The notes under the pieces were generated by a model that worked only from the letters and a program-made list of their open reading frames with translations, was not told the DNA's origin and made no database searches. The translations under genes were made by a program, and so were the position numbers. Below, piece by piece: positions 25,716 through 34,790 of a stretch of 64,000 nt of DNA (its first letter is position 1; every line of letters begins with the position of its first letter). Source of the DNA: Methylorubrum rhodesianum (lineage in GTDB: Bacteria > Pseudomonadota > Alphaproteobacteria > Rhizobiales > Beijerinckiaceae); the NCBI RefSeq assembly GCF_014199985.1, contig NZ_JACHOS010000012.1:70881-134880 (forward strand), in the 5' to 3' direction.

Positions 25716-28700
25716 CTACTCCGCCGCCTTGAGTTGGCGAGGAACCGACGGCGCCGGGCGCTCAGCCGCTGCCGTGGTCTCGACCCTGCCGAAGCGCGCG
25801 TACAGGGCCGGCAGGACGACCAAGGTCAGCAAGGTGGCGCTGATCAGGCCACCGATGACCACGGTCGCGAGCGGCCGCTGGATCTCGGCGCCGGTTTCCG
25901 TGGCGATGGCCATCGGCACGAAGCCGAGCGAGGCGACGAGCGCCGTCATCGCCACCGGCCGCAGCCGGATCATGGCGCCTTCGAGGATGGCCTCGCGCTT
26001 GGGCCGTCCCTCGGCGACGAGTTGCTTGATGAAGGTCAGCATCACGAGGCCGTTCAGCACCGCCACGCCCGAGAGCGCGATGAACCCGACCGCCGCCGGC
26101 ACCGAGATGGGCATGCCCCGCAGCCACAGCGCCGCGATGCCGCCGGTCAGGGCCAGGGGCACCGCGCTGAACACCAGCAGGGCGTCCCGGGGCGAGCCCA
26201 GCGCCGAGTAGAGCAGCAGGAAGATGAGGAAGAAGCAGACCGGCACCACGATCATGAGACGTTGCTTGGCGGAGGCGAGGTTCTCGAACTGGCCACCCCA
26301 GGTGACGTAGTAACCGGACGGAAGCTGGACCTGTGCGGCGACCTTTCCTTGCGCCTCCGCCACCAGCGAGCCGATGTCGCGGCCGCGCACGTTGGCCGTC
26401 ACCACGACCCGACGCTTGCCGTTCTCGCGCGAGATCTGGTTCGGCCCCTCGGTCACCGAGAACGACGCCACCTGCTTGAGCAGGACCGAACTCGCCCGTC
26501 CGTTCAGCCCCGGAGGAAGCGGCACCGGGATGTTCTCCAATGCCTCGCGGTCCTCGCGCACCTTGTCGTTCAGGCGCACGACGATGGGGAAGCGCCGGTC
26601 GCCCTCGAACACCACGCCCGCATCCTTGCCGCCGATGGCCGCGCCGATGACCTCCTGGATGGCGCCGACGCTGAGCCCGTAGCGGGCGGCCTCGGCCTTG
26701 TTGATCTTGATTTCCAGGAACGGCAGGCCGGCGGTCTGCTCGACCTTGACGTCCTCGGCCCCGGTGATGCCGCGCAGCACCTGGGCGACCTGATTGGCCG
26801 CCTTGAGCATCGGCTCGAACTCCTCGCCGAACACCTTCACGGCGAGGTCGCCGCGGGTGCCGGCCAAGAGCTCGTTGAAACGCAGCTGGATCGGCTGGGA
26901 GAACTCGTAGACGTTGCCGGCGAGTTCGCCGACCGCCTTCTCGATCTGCTCCTGCAGGTCCGCCTTGGACAGGCTCGGGTCGGGCCATTCCTCCTGAGGC
27001 TTCAGGATGACGAAAGTGTCCGACGAGTTCGGCGGCATCGGGTCCGATGCGACCTCCGCCGTGCCGGTTTTCGAGAAGACGTAGGCAACCTGCGGGAATT
27101 TTGACACGGCCTGCTCGACCTTCAGCTGCATCGCTTGGGACTGGGTCAGCGAGGTCGAGGGGATGCGTGTGGCGTTGAGCGCGATGCTTTTCTCGTCGAG
27201 CTGCGGGATGAACTCGGTGCCCAGGCGTGTGGAGAGGATTCCCGCACCGACGAGGAGCAGGAGCGCTCCGACGACGAAGGCGACGGGCGCGCGGACCGCA
27301 GCGGCCAGCACCGGGCGGTAGGCTGCCTTGAACGCACGGATGATGAAGTTGTCTTCCTCGGTGACCTTGCCGGTGATGACGATGGAAATCAGGGCGGGCA
27401 CGAAAGTCAGCGAGAGGACGAAGGCGGCCACGAGCGCGATGATGACTGTCAGCGCCATCGGCTCGAACATCTTGCCCTCCACCCCGGTGAAGGTCAGGAG
27501 CGGGACGTAGACCAGGATGATGATGGCCTGCCCGTAGAGGGAGGGCTTGATCATCTCCTCGGCCGAGGCCCGCACCGTCTGCAGGCGCTCCTCGGTGTCG
27601 AGGCTCCGCCCGAGTTCGTGCTGCTTCTCGGCGAGGTGCCGCAGGGCGTTCTCGGTGATGATGACCGCCCCGTCGACGATCAGGCCGAAGTCGAGCGCGC
27701 CGAGGCTCATCAGGTTGGCCGAGATCTTCGCCTCGACCATCCCGGTCATGGTCATCAGCATGGCGACCGGGATGACGAGCGCCGTGATGATGGCCGCGCG
27801 GATGTTGCCGAGCAGCAGGAACAGGATGACGATGACGAGGGCGGCGCCCTCGGACAGGTTCTTGGCCACGGTCTTGATGGTGGCTTCGACGAGGCGGGTA
27901 CGGTCGAGGACGGTCTGCACCTCGACCCCCGGCGGCAGCGACTTGCGGATCTGCTCCATGCGTGCGTCGACCGCGGCGGCGACCTTACGGCTGTTGTCTC
28001 CGATCAACATCAGGGCCGTGCCGATCACGACCTCCTGGCCGTTCTCGCTGCCGGAGCCGGTGCGCAAGTCCTTTCCGATGCGGACCTCGGCGATGTCCCG
28101 GATGCGCACCGGGACGCCGGCACGGGTGGCGACGACCACGTCGCCGATCTCGTCCATGCTCTCCAGGCGCCCGGCGGCGCGAACGACGTAGCCCTCGCCG
28201 TTGTCCTCCAGGTAGCGGGCGCCCTGGTTGGCGTTGTTCGTCTCCAGGGCGCGGGCGACGTCACCGAAGGACAGGTCGCGGGCGGCGAGCTTCGTTGGGT
28301 CCGGCTGGACGTGGTACTGCTTCTCGAAGCCGCCGATGCCGTCGATGCCGGCGACCCCCGGGACCGTCTTGATCTGTGGGCGGATGATCCAGTCCTGGAC
28401 CGTGCGCAGGTAGGCGGTCTGCTCCAGTTCCGTCCTGAGGCTCTGACCTTCCGGCGTCAGGTAGCTGCCGTCCGGCTGCCAACCGGGCTTACCCGCGGCC
28501 GAGACCTGGCGCTCGCCCGGCTTGGCGTAGTGGATCGACCACATGTAGATCTCGCCCAGGCCGGTCGAGATCGGGCCCATGGCGGGCTCGGCGCCGGGCG
28601 GCAGGTCCTGCTTCACCTGCGAGAGGCGTTCGGCGACCTGCTGGCGCGCGAAGTAGATGTCGAGCTTCTCCGCGAAGACGGCGGTGACCTGCGAGAAGCC

Positions 28701-28964
28701 GTTGCGCGAGAGCGAGCGGGTGTATTCCAGCCCCTTGATGCCCGCGAGCGCGGTCTCGACCGGGTAGGTGACCTGCTTCTCGATGTCGACGGGCGAGAGC
28801 GAGGGCGCGGTCGTGTTGATCTGGACCTGGTTGTTGGTGATGTCCGGGACGGCGTCGATGGGCAGCTTGGTCACGGCATAGCCACCGAATCCGGCCGCCA
28901 GCAGCGACAGCAGCAGCACGAGCCAGCGCTGGTGGACGGAGAAGTCGAGGATCTTCGAAATCAT
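25716..28964 (-). CDS. czcA: CzcA-type heavy-metal RND pump
   Basis: 1082-residue RND transporter. The start is the ATG at 28964; the open frame extends further upstream only as a shadow of the adaptor gene. The N-terminus is typical of the CzcA group, with KLPIDAVPDITNNQVQINT after TM1. TM4 carries DFGLIVDGAVIITEN, the DFGxxxDGA...EN signature linked to Zn/Co/Cd-type pumps, giving the proton-relay Asp and Glu residues. The periplasmic porter loops and the second hydrophobic block (GVAVLNGLVMLTFI) are complete. It exports divalent cations from periplasm or cytosol by proton antiport, together with the adaptor encoded 12 bases upstream. No outer-membrane factor gene is present in the operon, so one must be shared from elsewhere. 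Confidence 0.93.
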   Translation of the reverse strand: MISKILDFSVHQRWLVLLLSLLAAGFGGYAVTKLPIDAVPDITNNQVQINTTAPSLSPVDIEKQVTYPVETALAGIKGLEYTRSLSRNGFSQVTAVFAEKLDIYFARQQVAERLSQVKQDLPPGAEPAMGPISTGLGEIYMWSIHYAKPGERQVSAAGKPGWQPDGSYLTPEGQSLRTELEQTAYLRTVQDWIIRPQIKTVPGVAGIDGIGGFEKQYHVQPDPTKLAARDLSFGDVARALETNNANQGARYLEDNGEGYVVRAAGRLESMDEIGDVVVATRAGVPVRIRDIAEVRIGKDLRTGSGSENGQEVVIGTALMLIGDNSRKVAAAVDARMEQIRKSLPPGVEVQTVLDRTRLVEATIKTVAKNLSEGAALVIVILFLLLGNIRAAIITALVIPVAMLMTMTGMVEAKISANLMSLGALDFGLIVDGAVIITENALRHLAEKQHELGRSLDTEERLQTVRASAEEMIKPSLYGQAIIILVYVPLLTFTGVEGKMFEPMALTVIIALVAAFVLSLTFVPALISIVITGKVTEEDNFIIRAFKAAYRPVLAAAVRAPVAFVVGALLLLVGAGILSTRLGTEFIPQLDEKSIALNATRIPSTSLTQSQAMQLKVEQAVSKFPQVAYVFSKTGTAEVASDPMPPNSSDTFVILKPQEEWPDPSLSKADLQEQIEKAVGELAGNVYEFSQPIQLRFNELLAGTRGDLAVKVFGEEFEPMLKAANQVAQVLRGITGAEDVKVEQTAGLPFLEIKINKAEAARYGLSVGAIQEVIGAAIGGKDAGVVFEGDRRFPIVVRLNDKVREDREALENIPVPLPPGLNGRASSVLLKQVASFSVTEGPNQISRENGKRRVVVTANVRGRDIGSLVAEAQGKVAAQVQLPSGYYVTWGGQFENLASAKQRLMIVVPVCFFLIFLLLYSALGSPRDALLVFSAVPLALTGGIAALWLRGMPISVPAAVGFIALSGVAVLNGLVMLTFIKQLVAEGRPKREAILEGAMIRLRPVAMTALVASLGFVPMAIATETGAEIQRPLATVVIGGLISATLLTLVVLPALYARFGRVETTAAAERPAPSVPRQLKAAE

Positions 28965-28975
28965 GGCCCGTCCCC

Positions 28976-30397
28976 TCAATGCGCGTGGTCGGCTTCGCTC
29001 TTTCCGAGCTCGGCCTTGAGGAGGAAGGTGTTGCCGACGGCGATGGCCTCGCCGGGCTTGAGACCCGAGGCGACCTCGTAGGCGTCGTCGTCGGAGCGCC
29101 CGAGTTCGACCTCGCGCTTCTCGAAGCCCTCGTCTGTGCGGACGAAGACGACGCGCTTGCCCTCGACGGTCTGGAGGGCCGCCTTGGGCACGCTCACCGG
29201 AACGGCATCCCGCGAGATCTCGACCTCGGCGGTGACGTAGGTGCCCGGACGCCAGGCCATGTCCTTGTTCGGCAGGGCGACGATGACCTTGGCGGCACGC
29301 GTGTCGGCGGTGAGGAAAGGACTGACGAAGACGACCTTGCCCTTCTCGTGCTGCACGCCGCCCTCCTGGCCCGGCGCGACCGTGACGGACGCGCCTTCCT
29401 TGACCTTGGCGAGTTCCGAGGTCGGAACGGCAAGTTCGATCCACACCGTTGAGAGGTCGGCGACGGTGTAGAGGTCGGAAGGGTCGCCTTCCTTGCCCAC
29501 CGCGGTGCCGACGTCGACCTTTCGCTCGACGATGCGCCCCGACATCGGCGAGCGCAGTTCGTACTGGCGCAGGCTCGACAGGTTCGGGGTGGTCTCGTCG
29601 CGCTTGGCCAGCTTGGCCACCGCCGTCGCGTCGAGCCCCAGCGCCGACAGCTTCTGCCGCGCCAGATCCTGGCGCAGCGTCGCCTCGGAATAGACCGCCT
29701 TGGCATTCAAGAAGGCGCTCTCGGCCGAGATCCGCTTGTCCCAGAGCGCCTGCTGCCGTTCGAAATTGGTCTTCTCCAGGTCGGCCTTCACCGAGGCGGT
29801 GAGGTACTCGCTCTTGGAGTCCGCGACCTCGCGGCTATCCAGGACGGCAACGACCTCGTCCTTCTTGACGGCGTCGCCCAGGCGCTTGCGCATCTCGGCG
29901 ACGGTGCCGACGACCCGGGCAGGGACCCGCGCGATCCGGTCGGTGTCGGGCGTGATCGTACCGGGCACCAGGATATGGCGAGACAGCATGGCGCCCTCGG
30001 CTTTGGCCACCTTGATGTCCTGGTTCTCGATCTGCTCGGCGGTCATTTTGACATGACCTTCCTCGCCTTCGGCCTCGGAGTGGTCATGCTCGCCTTGGGT
30101 CTGCTCGGCCCCGGGCTTACTGGCCGGCTTGCCGTGACCGTGACCGTGTCCGTCGCCCGCGGCGTGGCCCGCCTCGCCGGGGGAAGCCTCGGCGGAATTC
30201 GCGGCGGTGGGGCCGCTGGCGAGGTTGAAGACGGTCGGCGGCAGGCCAGCCGATATCAACAGCCCCTGGACGAAGCCGGAGACGGCGGGAACCGCAGCGC
30301 CCACGAGGACGCCGACGGCCAGGATGAGGGCGGTCAGGATGATGCGCATGATGCCTGCTCGGGCGTGCCGGAAGCCGATGACGGACATGCCGGACAA
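28976..30397 (-). CDS. czcB: CzcB-type periplasmic adaptor
   Basis: 473-residue membrane fusion protein. After an N-terminal anchor helix (IILTALILAVGVLVGAAVPAV) comes a His/Glu-rich segment (GHGHGHGKPAS, EHDHSEAEGEEGH) and MTAEQIENQDI, the usual entry to CzcB adaptor cores. The lipoyl halves (HILVPGTI; YELRSPMSGRIVERKVDVG) flank a coiled-coil hairpin around residues 190-270. A beta-barrel and membrane-proximal domain follow, and it ends with SEADHAH. The metal-binding His residues fit delivery of Zn/Co/Cd to the pump. The start is uncertain: ATG at 30397, 30388 or 30349; the last puts the anchor helix directly at the N-terminus. The gene is preceded by a small exported protein gene on the same strand. 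Confidence 0.9.
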   Translation of the reverse strand: MSGMSVIGFRHARAGIMRIILTALILAVGVLVGAAVPAVSGFVQGLLISAGLPPTVFNLASGPTAANSAEASPGEAGHAAGDGHGHGHGKPASKPGAEQTQGEHDHSEAEGEEGHVKMTAEQIENQDIKVAKAEGAMLSRHILVPGTITPDTDRIARVPARVVGTVAEMRKRLGDAVKKDEVVAVLDSREVADSKSEYLTASVKADLEKTNFERQQALWDKRISAESAFLNAKAVYSEATLRQDLARQKLSALGLDATAVAKLAKRDETTPNLSSLRQYELRSPMSGRIVERKVDVGTAVGKEGDPSDLYTVADLSTVWIELAVPTSELAKVKEGASVTVAPGQEGGVQHEKGKVVFVSPFLTADTRAAKVIVALPNKDMAWRPGTYVTAEVEISRDAVPVSVPKAALQTVEGKRVVFVRTDEGFEKREVELGRSDDDAYEVASGLKPGEAIAVGNTFLLKAELGKSEADHAH

Positions 30398-30474
30398 TCG
30401 CGGTCGGTGACGTGAGGAGACGGCTCGGGTCGGTCGGACCCGGGTTCGTGACGCGCCGCCTTCGCGGCGTCACC

Positions 30475-30849
30475 TCAGGCGCGCGGCGGCCTTGGCAGGC
30501 GGTCGGGAGAGACCGAGGGCATCCTCTCGGACAATCTGGCGTAGGAGGGGCGCGTTCCGTCGGGGAGCGGGGCATCGCCGGCGACGGTCGTGCTCAAGGC
30601 GACGTGGCAACCGCAATGGACGTGGTCGGCTGACCCGGGGTCGGAGGCATGATCCAGGCCAGACACCGTATGCGGGACGAGCGAGAGTTCGCTCCTGTCA
30701 TGGCCTTGACGGCCCTGGTGAGAGACAAGGTCGTCCATGAGACCGGCGCCGGGCATCGCGATGGCCAGCGCCAGGACGAGCGCGAGGGCGGCGGTTGCCC
30801 ACCACCCCGTCATCGCTCCGAAGCTCATATGGCGCCGCGCCGAAGTCAT
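30475..30849 (-). CDS. Small membrane-anchored His/Cys protein heading the czc-type operon
   Basis: 124 residues from the ATG at 30849 (ATG at 30828 is also possible). A hydrophobic N-terminal helix (GWWATAALALVLALAIAMPGAG) is followed by a His-rich periplasmic part with HVHCGCHVALS, a compact Cys/His metal-binding motif. Short proteins of this type precede czcCBA-like operons in many proteobacteria (CzcI-like or DUF2946-like by position and layout), but I cannot assign the family firmly. It lies about 80 bases upstream of the adaptor gene and is probably the first gene of the transcript running to 23620. Confidence 0.6.
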   Translation of the reverse strand: MTSARRHMSFGAMTGWWATAALALVLALAIAMPGAGLMDDLVSHQGRQGHDRSELSLVPHTVSGLDHASDPGSADHVHCGCHVALSTTVAGDAPLPDGTRPSYARLSERMPSVSPDRLPRPPRA

Positions 30850-31003
30850 CACCGTCCTTATCTGCGATTCCGAGGCTGTGTCGCAAGCTGCGGTCGCCCG
30901 TTGTGGTGAAGGCTTCCCTGGTCGGAGGATACTGAATGGTCGCTTCACGCCCCGTTCAAAGCCGTCGGCAGAGCCTTGTGCGACCAGCAAGGAATTTTCG
31001 TCC

Positions 31004-31231
31004 ATGAAACGTCGCTTGATCACCCTGACGACCGCTGCCCTCGCATCGGTCCCCATGACCGCGTCGGCCCAACATTACGGCTACGGACCACCTCCCCACC
31101 ATCATGAGGAGGTGCGCCGCCACCATCACGGCGACCACGACCACGTGGAGGTTCGTCGCCATCATCACGACGACCGGGACGAGAACCGCCACGGCTTTGA
31201 GCGCCACGATCACCGCGAGTTCGACGACTGA
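31004..31231 (+). CDS. Small exported His/Arg-rich protein
   Basis: 75 residues. The ATG at 31004 has AAGGA ten bases upstream. A signal peptide ends at TASAQ; the remainder is extremely rich in His, Arg, Asp and Glu, with repeated HHH clusters (PPPHHHEEVRRHHHGD, EVRRHHHDD). The repeats EVRRHHH occur twice. Such low-complexity His/acidic proteins bind Zn, Ni or Cu in the periplasm. A protein of similar design is encoded at 51346-51576. Its position between two metal efflux operons supports a metal-buffering role, which remains inference. Confidence 0.7.
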   Translation: MKRRLITLTTAALASVPMTASAQHYGYGPPPHHHEEVRRHHHGDHDHVEVRRHHHDDRDENRHGFERHDHREFDD

Positions 31232-31434
31232 ACGTTTCGGTCGACCGAACCAAGGCGGACGCCCGCCCCGACTTGCGTCGAGGCGGGCGTTTCCACGATG
31301 CGTGAGGGGGCTGTATCGCACCGTGAAAAGTCGTCCGGGCAAGGGGACGCCGCGAGCGCGTAGCCGAGGCCCGTTGCCAGGAGCGCGAAGACGACGAGCA
31401 GGGGCAGCAATCGCATCGCGCGTCTCCCGCTCAT
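31210..31434 (-). CDS. Possible small exported protein
   Basis: 74-residue open frame (68 from the ATG at 31416) with a convincing signal/anchor sequence (MRLLPLLVVFALLATGLGYA) and PCPDDFSRCDTAPSR with two cysteines. It overlaps the 3' end of the His/Arg-rich gene by 22 bases tail to tail. There is no recognisable family, and the C-terminal part is low in distinctive features. The signal peptide is the main argument for it being real. Confidence 0.4.
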   Translation of the reverse strand: MSGRRAMRLLPLLVVFALLATGLGYALAASPCPDDFSRCDTAPSRIVETPASTQVGAGVRLGSVDRNVQSSNSR

Positions 31435-31454
31435 CGTGTCACCTCGTGGGAAGC

Positions 31455-31718
31455 TTACTTCTTGCCGGGCTTATCCTGGCTGTGCCCGTGCGCGTGGCCG
31501 TCGCCTTCGCGGTGCGCGGGCTTGCCGTCCGGGCCTTTCTCCTGCGCCTCCCGCACCCGCGGATCGTCACGGTGGGCGGGTCCGCCGGAGACGTCGCCCG
31601 AGTTCGGGACGCTGCGCTCCGGATTGGAGGCGTTGCCGTGCCCGTCGACCGCGAGGGCGGGCGTGGCCGCTCCGGCCAGCATCGCGGCGGTGAGAACGGC
31701 GGCAAGCGTACGCTTCAT
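31455..31718 (-). CDS. Small exported Asp/His-rich protein
   Basis: 87 residues. GAAGGG lies ten bases before the ATG at 31718. A signal peptide (LAAVLTAAMLAGAATPALA) is followed by a hydrophilic, probably disordered chain with VDGHGNASNPERS, DDPRVREAQEKG and a terminal HAHGHSQDKPGKK. The terminal His motif suggests weak metal binding. It lies among metal-resistance genes and may be cotranscribed with the small gene at 31210-31434 downstream on the same strand. Confidence 0.65.
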   Translation of the reverse strand: MKRTLAAVLTAAMLAGAATPALAVDGHGNASNPERSVPNSGDVSGGPAHRDDPRVREAQEKGPDGKPAHREGDGHAHGHSQDKPGKK

Positions 31719-31864
31719 CGATCTGTATCCCTTCCATCGGCCACATCGGCCGCTTGAGGAGTGGAGATAGCCGACCCGTTTGACTGCCGTTCGCCGCGTT
31801 CGTGACGAAGTGTGTCAGGCGCGCGTGCCGACACACTTCGTCAAGGTCGAGCAAAGCCTCGGCC

Positions 31865-32692
31865 ATGGGGTCGACGTATCCCTACCGGCTCCCCGCAGGA
31901 CCGGACGCCGGGTCGAACGCGACCCCGGCGAGATCCGACGCGGCAGCGACAGGTGGCCAAGTGGACAGATCTTTCCCGTCGAGACCCGAGACCCGCGTGC
32001 CCCTGGCCGTCGCGCTGGCATTCCTGGCGGGTTCGGCCGACTCGATAGGCTTCCTGGAACACTCTCAACTGTTCATGTCGTTCATGAGTGGGAACACGAC
32101 CCGGTTCGGCGTCGCGGCCAGTTCCTTCGATTGGTCGGGCGTCACCAGGTTCGGCAGCACCATCGCGCTGTTCTGCTTCGGTGCGTTCGCCGGCACCCTT
32201 GTTGCGGCTTGGGCTGGGCGGTGGCGTCTTTCGGTCCTGCTCGGCGCGCAGGCCGTCCTGCTGTCCATCGGCAACCTCCTGCCGGAAGCTTCCGATGCGT
32301 TTCCTCTTCATGCCTATCCCGTCGTCCTTGCCCTCGGCATGCTGAATGCGACGCTGCAGGATGAGGCCGGGCGGAGCCTCGCCCTGACCTACGTCACCGG
32401 AACCGTCGTACGTTTCGGGACCGGTTTGGCGAACATGGTCCTGCACAAGCCCGCGCCGTCGTTCTGGCTCCAGGCACCGCTTTGGGCGGGCCTGACGCTT
32501 GGCGCGGTCGCCGGCGGCTTCATCCAGAAGGCCCTTGGTCCCGATGCCTTCCTCGTTCCGGCGGCCCTGTCCGCGTCGCTGGCTGTCGCAGGCATCATCC
32601 TCACGGTGGCACTGCCTGGGAGCGGCTATGTCTCGAACGAGCGGTCGGCGCAGCCGGACGCGCACCCCGACGCACCGGCGACCGCCCGGTAG
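31865..32692 (+). CDS. DUF1275 (YoaK-type) membrane protein
   Basis: 275 residues from the ATG at 31865. About six transmembrane helices carry the family's features: an N-terminal AFLAGSADSIGFLE helix, FMSFMSGNTTRFG, and TYVTGTVVRFGTGLAN in the second half, the repeated SGN/TGT pair typical of DUF1275. The function of the family is unknown; some members are linked to stress or envelope processes. The first 40 residues are hydrophilic and poorly conserved, so a later start is possible. It converges with the sensor kinase gene on the other strand with an 8-base gap. Confidence 0.82.
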   Translation: MGSTYPYRLPAGPDAGSNATPARSDAAATGGQVDRSFPSRPETRVPLAVALAFLAGSADSIGFLEHSQLFMSFMSGNTTRFGVAASSFDWSGVTRFGSTIALFCFGAFAGTLVAAWAGRWRLSVLLGAQAVLLSIGNLLPEASDAFPLHAYPVVLALGMLNATLQDEAGRSLALTYVTGTVVRFGTGLANMVLHKPAPSFWLQAPLWAGLTLGAVAGGFIQKALGPDAFLVPAALSASLAVAGIILTVALPGSGYVSNERSAQPDAHPDAPATAR

Positions 32693-32700
32693 GCCGCGTC

Positions 32701-34032
32701 TCAATCGCGTCCCTTCGCCCTCGGCAGGCGGATCTCGGCCCGCAGGCTGCCCTCTGGCCGGTTCGACAGGACGAGCGTGCCGCCGTCCGCCTCGACCGCG
32801 CGCCGGGCGATGGTCAGTCCGAGCCCCGTCCCGCCCGTGTTGCGGTTACGCGACCCCTCCAGCCTGGTGAAGGGCTGGAAGGCCCGGGCGACGTCCTCCG
32901 GCGCGATGCCGGGGCCGTCGTCGTCGATGCGCACCACCAGGGTCGCCTCTTCGATCTCGATGCCGACCCGGACCCGGATCCCGTAGCGCACACCGTTGTC
33001 GACAAGGTTCTCGACCGCGCGGCGGAAGGCAACGGGACGTACCGACGCCAGCGCCCGGCCGGGGCCGTCGTAGCCCACCTCGCGGCCCACGTCCGCGGAG
33101 GCGTCGGCGACGCTCATCAGCACGCTCGCCACGTTGACGACCTGCCGTGCTTCCGGGTCGGCTTCGCCACGCAGGTACGACAGCGTCGCGTCGATCATGG
33201 CCTGCATGTCGTCGAGGTCGGCAGCCATGGCACGGCGGTCCGCAAGGTCATCGACCTTGTCCAGGCGAAGACGGAGCCGGGCGATCGGCGTGCGCAGATC
33301 GTGCGAGACCGCCGCCAAAGCCTGCGTCCGTTCCGCGACGAGGCGGTGGATGCGCCCTTGCATCGCGTTCAGCGCCCGACCGATCCCGCGCGTCTCGTCC
33401 GGTCCGACCTCAGGCACGGACACGACCGTACCGTGCCCGATCCGGACGGTGGCGTGCGTAAGTTCCCTGAGCGGGCCGGCGATCCGGTGCACCAGCACGA
33501 CGGCGGCGACGCCGACCAGGATCGCCATCGCGGTGGCGAGGTACGCCCAGGGTGCAAGGTGGACCAGGTGAGGCGAATGGGCGGACCGGAAGGTCAGGAA
33601 ACTGCCGTCCGGCAGCGGGAAGGCGCCGCGCAGGTCCTGTTGGTGCAGCGGCTCGTCCGGCGCCGCCAGGGCGAGCGCCAGACCTGGGCCGAGCACGGGC
33701 TCGATCTCCAGGACGCGTTCGCGCAGATCGCGCAAGGCGGGGTCTGTCTTGCCCGTCTCGGCGGATTCCCCCCGCTCCCAGCCTATCTCGAAATGACCCG
33801 ACGAGAGGGCTTTTGCCTCGATGCCGCGCTCCCCCGGCGGTCGCCGCAGTACCGCTTCCCGCGCCAAGACGAGCTGTCGCGCCACTTCGTTCGCGAACGC
33901 CTCGTCGGCCGCGGCCGACGCCGACTGACGGTACAGCAACAACGCGCCCCCGTGGACCACGAGTACCGCCAGCAACAGCACGGCGACGGTGCGCCCCTCC
34001 AGGCTGCGGGCAAGATCGACCAGTTGTTTCAC
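32701..34032 (-). CDS. Two-component sensor kinase (EnvZ-like)
   Basis: 443 residues. TM1 near 15-33, a periplasmic domain of about 125 residues, TM2 near 162-181, then a HAMP domain. The phosphoacceptor is His244 in LAAVSHDLRTPIARL. The ATPase domain shows NLVDNGVRYGI, DDGPGIAPEDV and GTGLGLTIARR. Its ATG overlaps the stop of the response regulator gene as ATGA, so the two are cognate. The surrounding metal genes make a periplasmic metal signal likely, but the periplasmic domain has no obvious His/Cys cluster, so another envelope signal is equally possible. Confidence 0.93.
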   Translation of the reverse strand: MKQLVDLARSLEGRTVAVLLLAVLVVHGGALLLYRQSASAAADEAFANEVARQLVLAREAVLRRPPGERGIEAKALSSGHFEIGWERGESAETGKTDPALRDLRERVLEIEPVLGPGLALALAAPDEPLHQQDLRGAFPLPDGSFLTFRSAHSPHLVHLAPWAYLATAMAILVGVAAVVLVHRIAGPLRELTHATVRIGHGTVVSVPEVGPDETRGIGRALNAMQGRIHRLVAERTQALAAVSHDLRTPIARLRLRLDKVDDLADRRAMAADLDDMQAMIDATLSYLRGEADPEARQVVNVASVLMSVADASADVGREVGYDGPGRALASVRPVAFRRAVENLVDNGVRYGIRVRVGIEIEEATLVVRIDDDGPGIAPEDVARAFQPFTRLEGSRNRNTGGTGLGLTIARRAVEADGGTLVLSNRPEGSLRAEIRLPRAKGRD

Positions 34033-34790
34033 GCCCGCTCGACCTTGGCGGCCATCATGTAGCCGGAGCCGCGAACCGTCTTGATCACGGGGAGCGTGCC
34101 CTCGGGCGGTTCGAGCTTGCGCCTCAGGCGGCTGACCAGGGTGTCCACGCTACGGTCGGACGGGGCGGCGAGCCGTCCGCGGCTCATCTCCAGGATCTGC
34201 TCGCGGCCGAGCACGCGCCCGGGATGCTCTAGGAACACCATGAGTAGGTCGTGCTCGGCCCCCGAGAGGTCTACGGCAGCCCCCCCGGGATCGGTCAGCT
34301 GCCGGCTGCGCAAATCGAGCCGCCAGCCGGCGAAGGTCAGAACCTGTGCCCTCTCCGCCGCGGTGGCGGCCGGCGCGATGGTGGTCCGACGCAGCACCGC
34401 GCGGATGCGGGCAAGGAGTTCCGGCCGGCCGAACGGCTTGGCGACGTAGTCGTCGGCTCCGAGTTCGAGTCCGAGTACCCGGTCCGCCTCCTCGTTGCGG
34501 GCGGAGAGCATGATGACCGGCACGGTGCCCTTGCTGCGCAGCGCCCGCAGCAGATCGAAGCCGGAGGCGCCGGGCAGCATCACGTCGAGCAAGACGAGAT
34601 CGACCGACTTCCCGGGCAGAAGCGACCACATCTCGGCGCCGCTGCGGCAACCGGTGACGCGGTAGCCGCTCTCCCTCAGGAGTCGCGTGACCAACACCCG
34701 CATGCCGTCGTCGTCTTCGATCAGGAGGATGTGCTCCTGTGCGCAGCCCGCTCCCGGCCTGTCATCGCGTTCCATCAGCCACCGTTTCAT
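34029..34790 (-). CDS. OmpR-family response regulator
   Basis: 253 residues from the ATG at 34790; an ATG at 34775 gives a slightly shorter form without the first five residues. Receiver domain: IEDDDG, phosphorylation site Asp69 (LLDVMLPGASG), Lys in VAKPFGR. The DNA-binding winged helix has LSGAEHDLLMVFLEHPGRVLGREQ and ends VRGSGYMMA. It is the partner of the sensor kinase immediately downstream. The adjoining AT-rich intergenic region upstream probably holds its promoter and perhaps its own binding site, though I could not recognise one. Confidence 0.93.
   Translation of the reverse strand: MKRWLMERDDRPGAGCAQEHILLIEDDDGMRVLVTRLLRESGYRVTGCRSGAEMWSLLPGKSVDLVLLDVMLPGASGFDLLRALRSKGTVPVIMLSARNEEADRVLGLELGADDYVAKPFGRPELLARIRAVLRRTTIAPAATAAERAQVLTFAGWRLDLRSRQLTDPGGAAVDLSGAEHDLLMVFLEHPGRVLGREQILEMSRGRLAAPSDRSVDTLVSRLRRKLEPPEGTLPVIKTVRGSGYMMAAKVERA

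Noticed and set aside
27135..29081. 648-residue plus-strand frame across the czcA gene
   Set aside because: Asp/Gly/Arg-rich antisense shadow of the transporter gene, with no recognisable feature.
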